The position numbers were made by a program, and so were the translations under genes. From contig DATHYT010000060.1 of assembly GCA_035459025.1 (NCBI GenBank), forward strand, positions 1 through 5,897: DNA of 5,897 nt, in the 5' to 3' direction. This DNA comes from JAABQT01 sp035459025. GTDB taxonomy: Bacteria > Pseudomonadota > Gammaproteobacteria > Burkholderiales > SG8-39. Of this stretch, positions 5,870 through 5,897 are shown one piece after another; position 1 is the stretch's first letter, and each line of letters starts with the position of its first letter. The notes under the pieces are model-generated. The model worked only from the letters and a program-made list of their open reading frames with translations, had not been told where the DNA came from and did no database searches.

Positions 5870-5897
5870 CCCCGGGCCGCGCGCCCGGGGTTTTTTT
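5870..5897 (+). terminator. Intrinsic terminator of the porin gene
   Basis: CCCCGGGC (5870-5877) and GCCCGGGG (5883-5890) form a perfect 8-bp GC stem with loop CGCGC, followed by seven T up to the window edge. A5869 and T5891 could add one more pair. It begins 27 bp after the porin stop codon, as expected for a single-gene transcript. The T-run may continue beyond the window. Confidence 0.93.

Overview
The window is GC-rich (roughly two thirds G+C by eye) and reads as chromosomal DNA of a Gram-negative proteobacterium. A betaproteobacterium (Burkholderiales-like) is most likely. The main evidence is the last gene, a general porin with a signal peptide, the conserved porin strand motifs and a C-terminal phenylalanine, of the type common in that class. 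I see no mobile element, CRISPR array, tRNA or rRNA.

Layout. (1) At 1-624 on the plus strand is the 3' part of a pirin-family cupin gene whose start lies outside the window. (2) At 621-4348 on the minus strand are three genes read right to left: an acyl-CoA dehydrogenase (3104-4348), an enoyl-CoA hydratase/isomerase family protein (2100-2894) and a succinate-semialdehyde-dehydrogenase-like aldehyde dehydrogenase (621-2060). The first two are 209 bp apart and the last two 39 bp apart. The pirin and aldehyde dehydrogenase genes converge so tightly that both stop codons share one CTAG palindrome. (3) At 4349-4741 is a 393-bp divergent intergenic region with a terminator-like hairpin, a GC-rich hairpin and a small repeat structure at the porin ribosome binding site. 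(4) At 4742-5842 on the plus strand is the porin, followed at the right edge by a strong intrinsic terminator.

How the genes may work together. The dehydrogenase would introduce a 2,3-double bond into an acyl-CoA and the hydratase would hydrate (or isomerise/cleave) it. The aldehyde dehydrogenase would oxidise an aldehyde, probably one carrying a carboxylate, to the acid. The dehydrogenase has the catalytic glutamate in the isovaleryl-/long-chain-type position, and the hydratase resembles LiuC-type methylglutaconyl-CoA hydratases with one of the two classical glutamates. Together these suggest a small catabolic module for a branched or otherwise unusual acyl-CoA. No ligase, thiolase, carboxylase or regulator is present, so the substrate is not determined. 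The divergent porin could help solute entry, but that link is positional only.

No clearly new system is visible. The points most worth a second look are the terminator-like hairpin with no gene feeding it, the active-site substitutions in the three enzymes, and the shared stop-codon palindrome.
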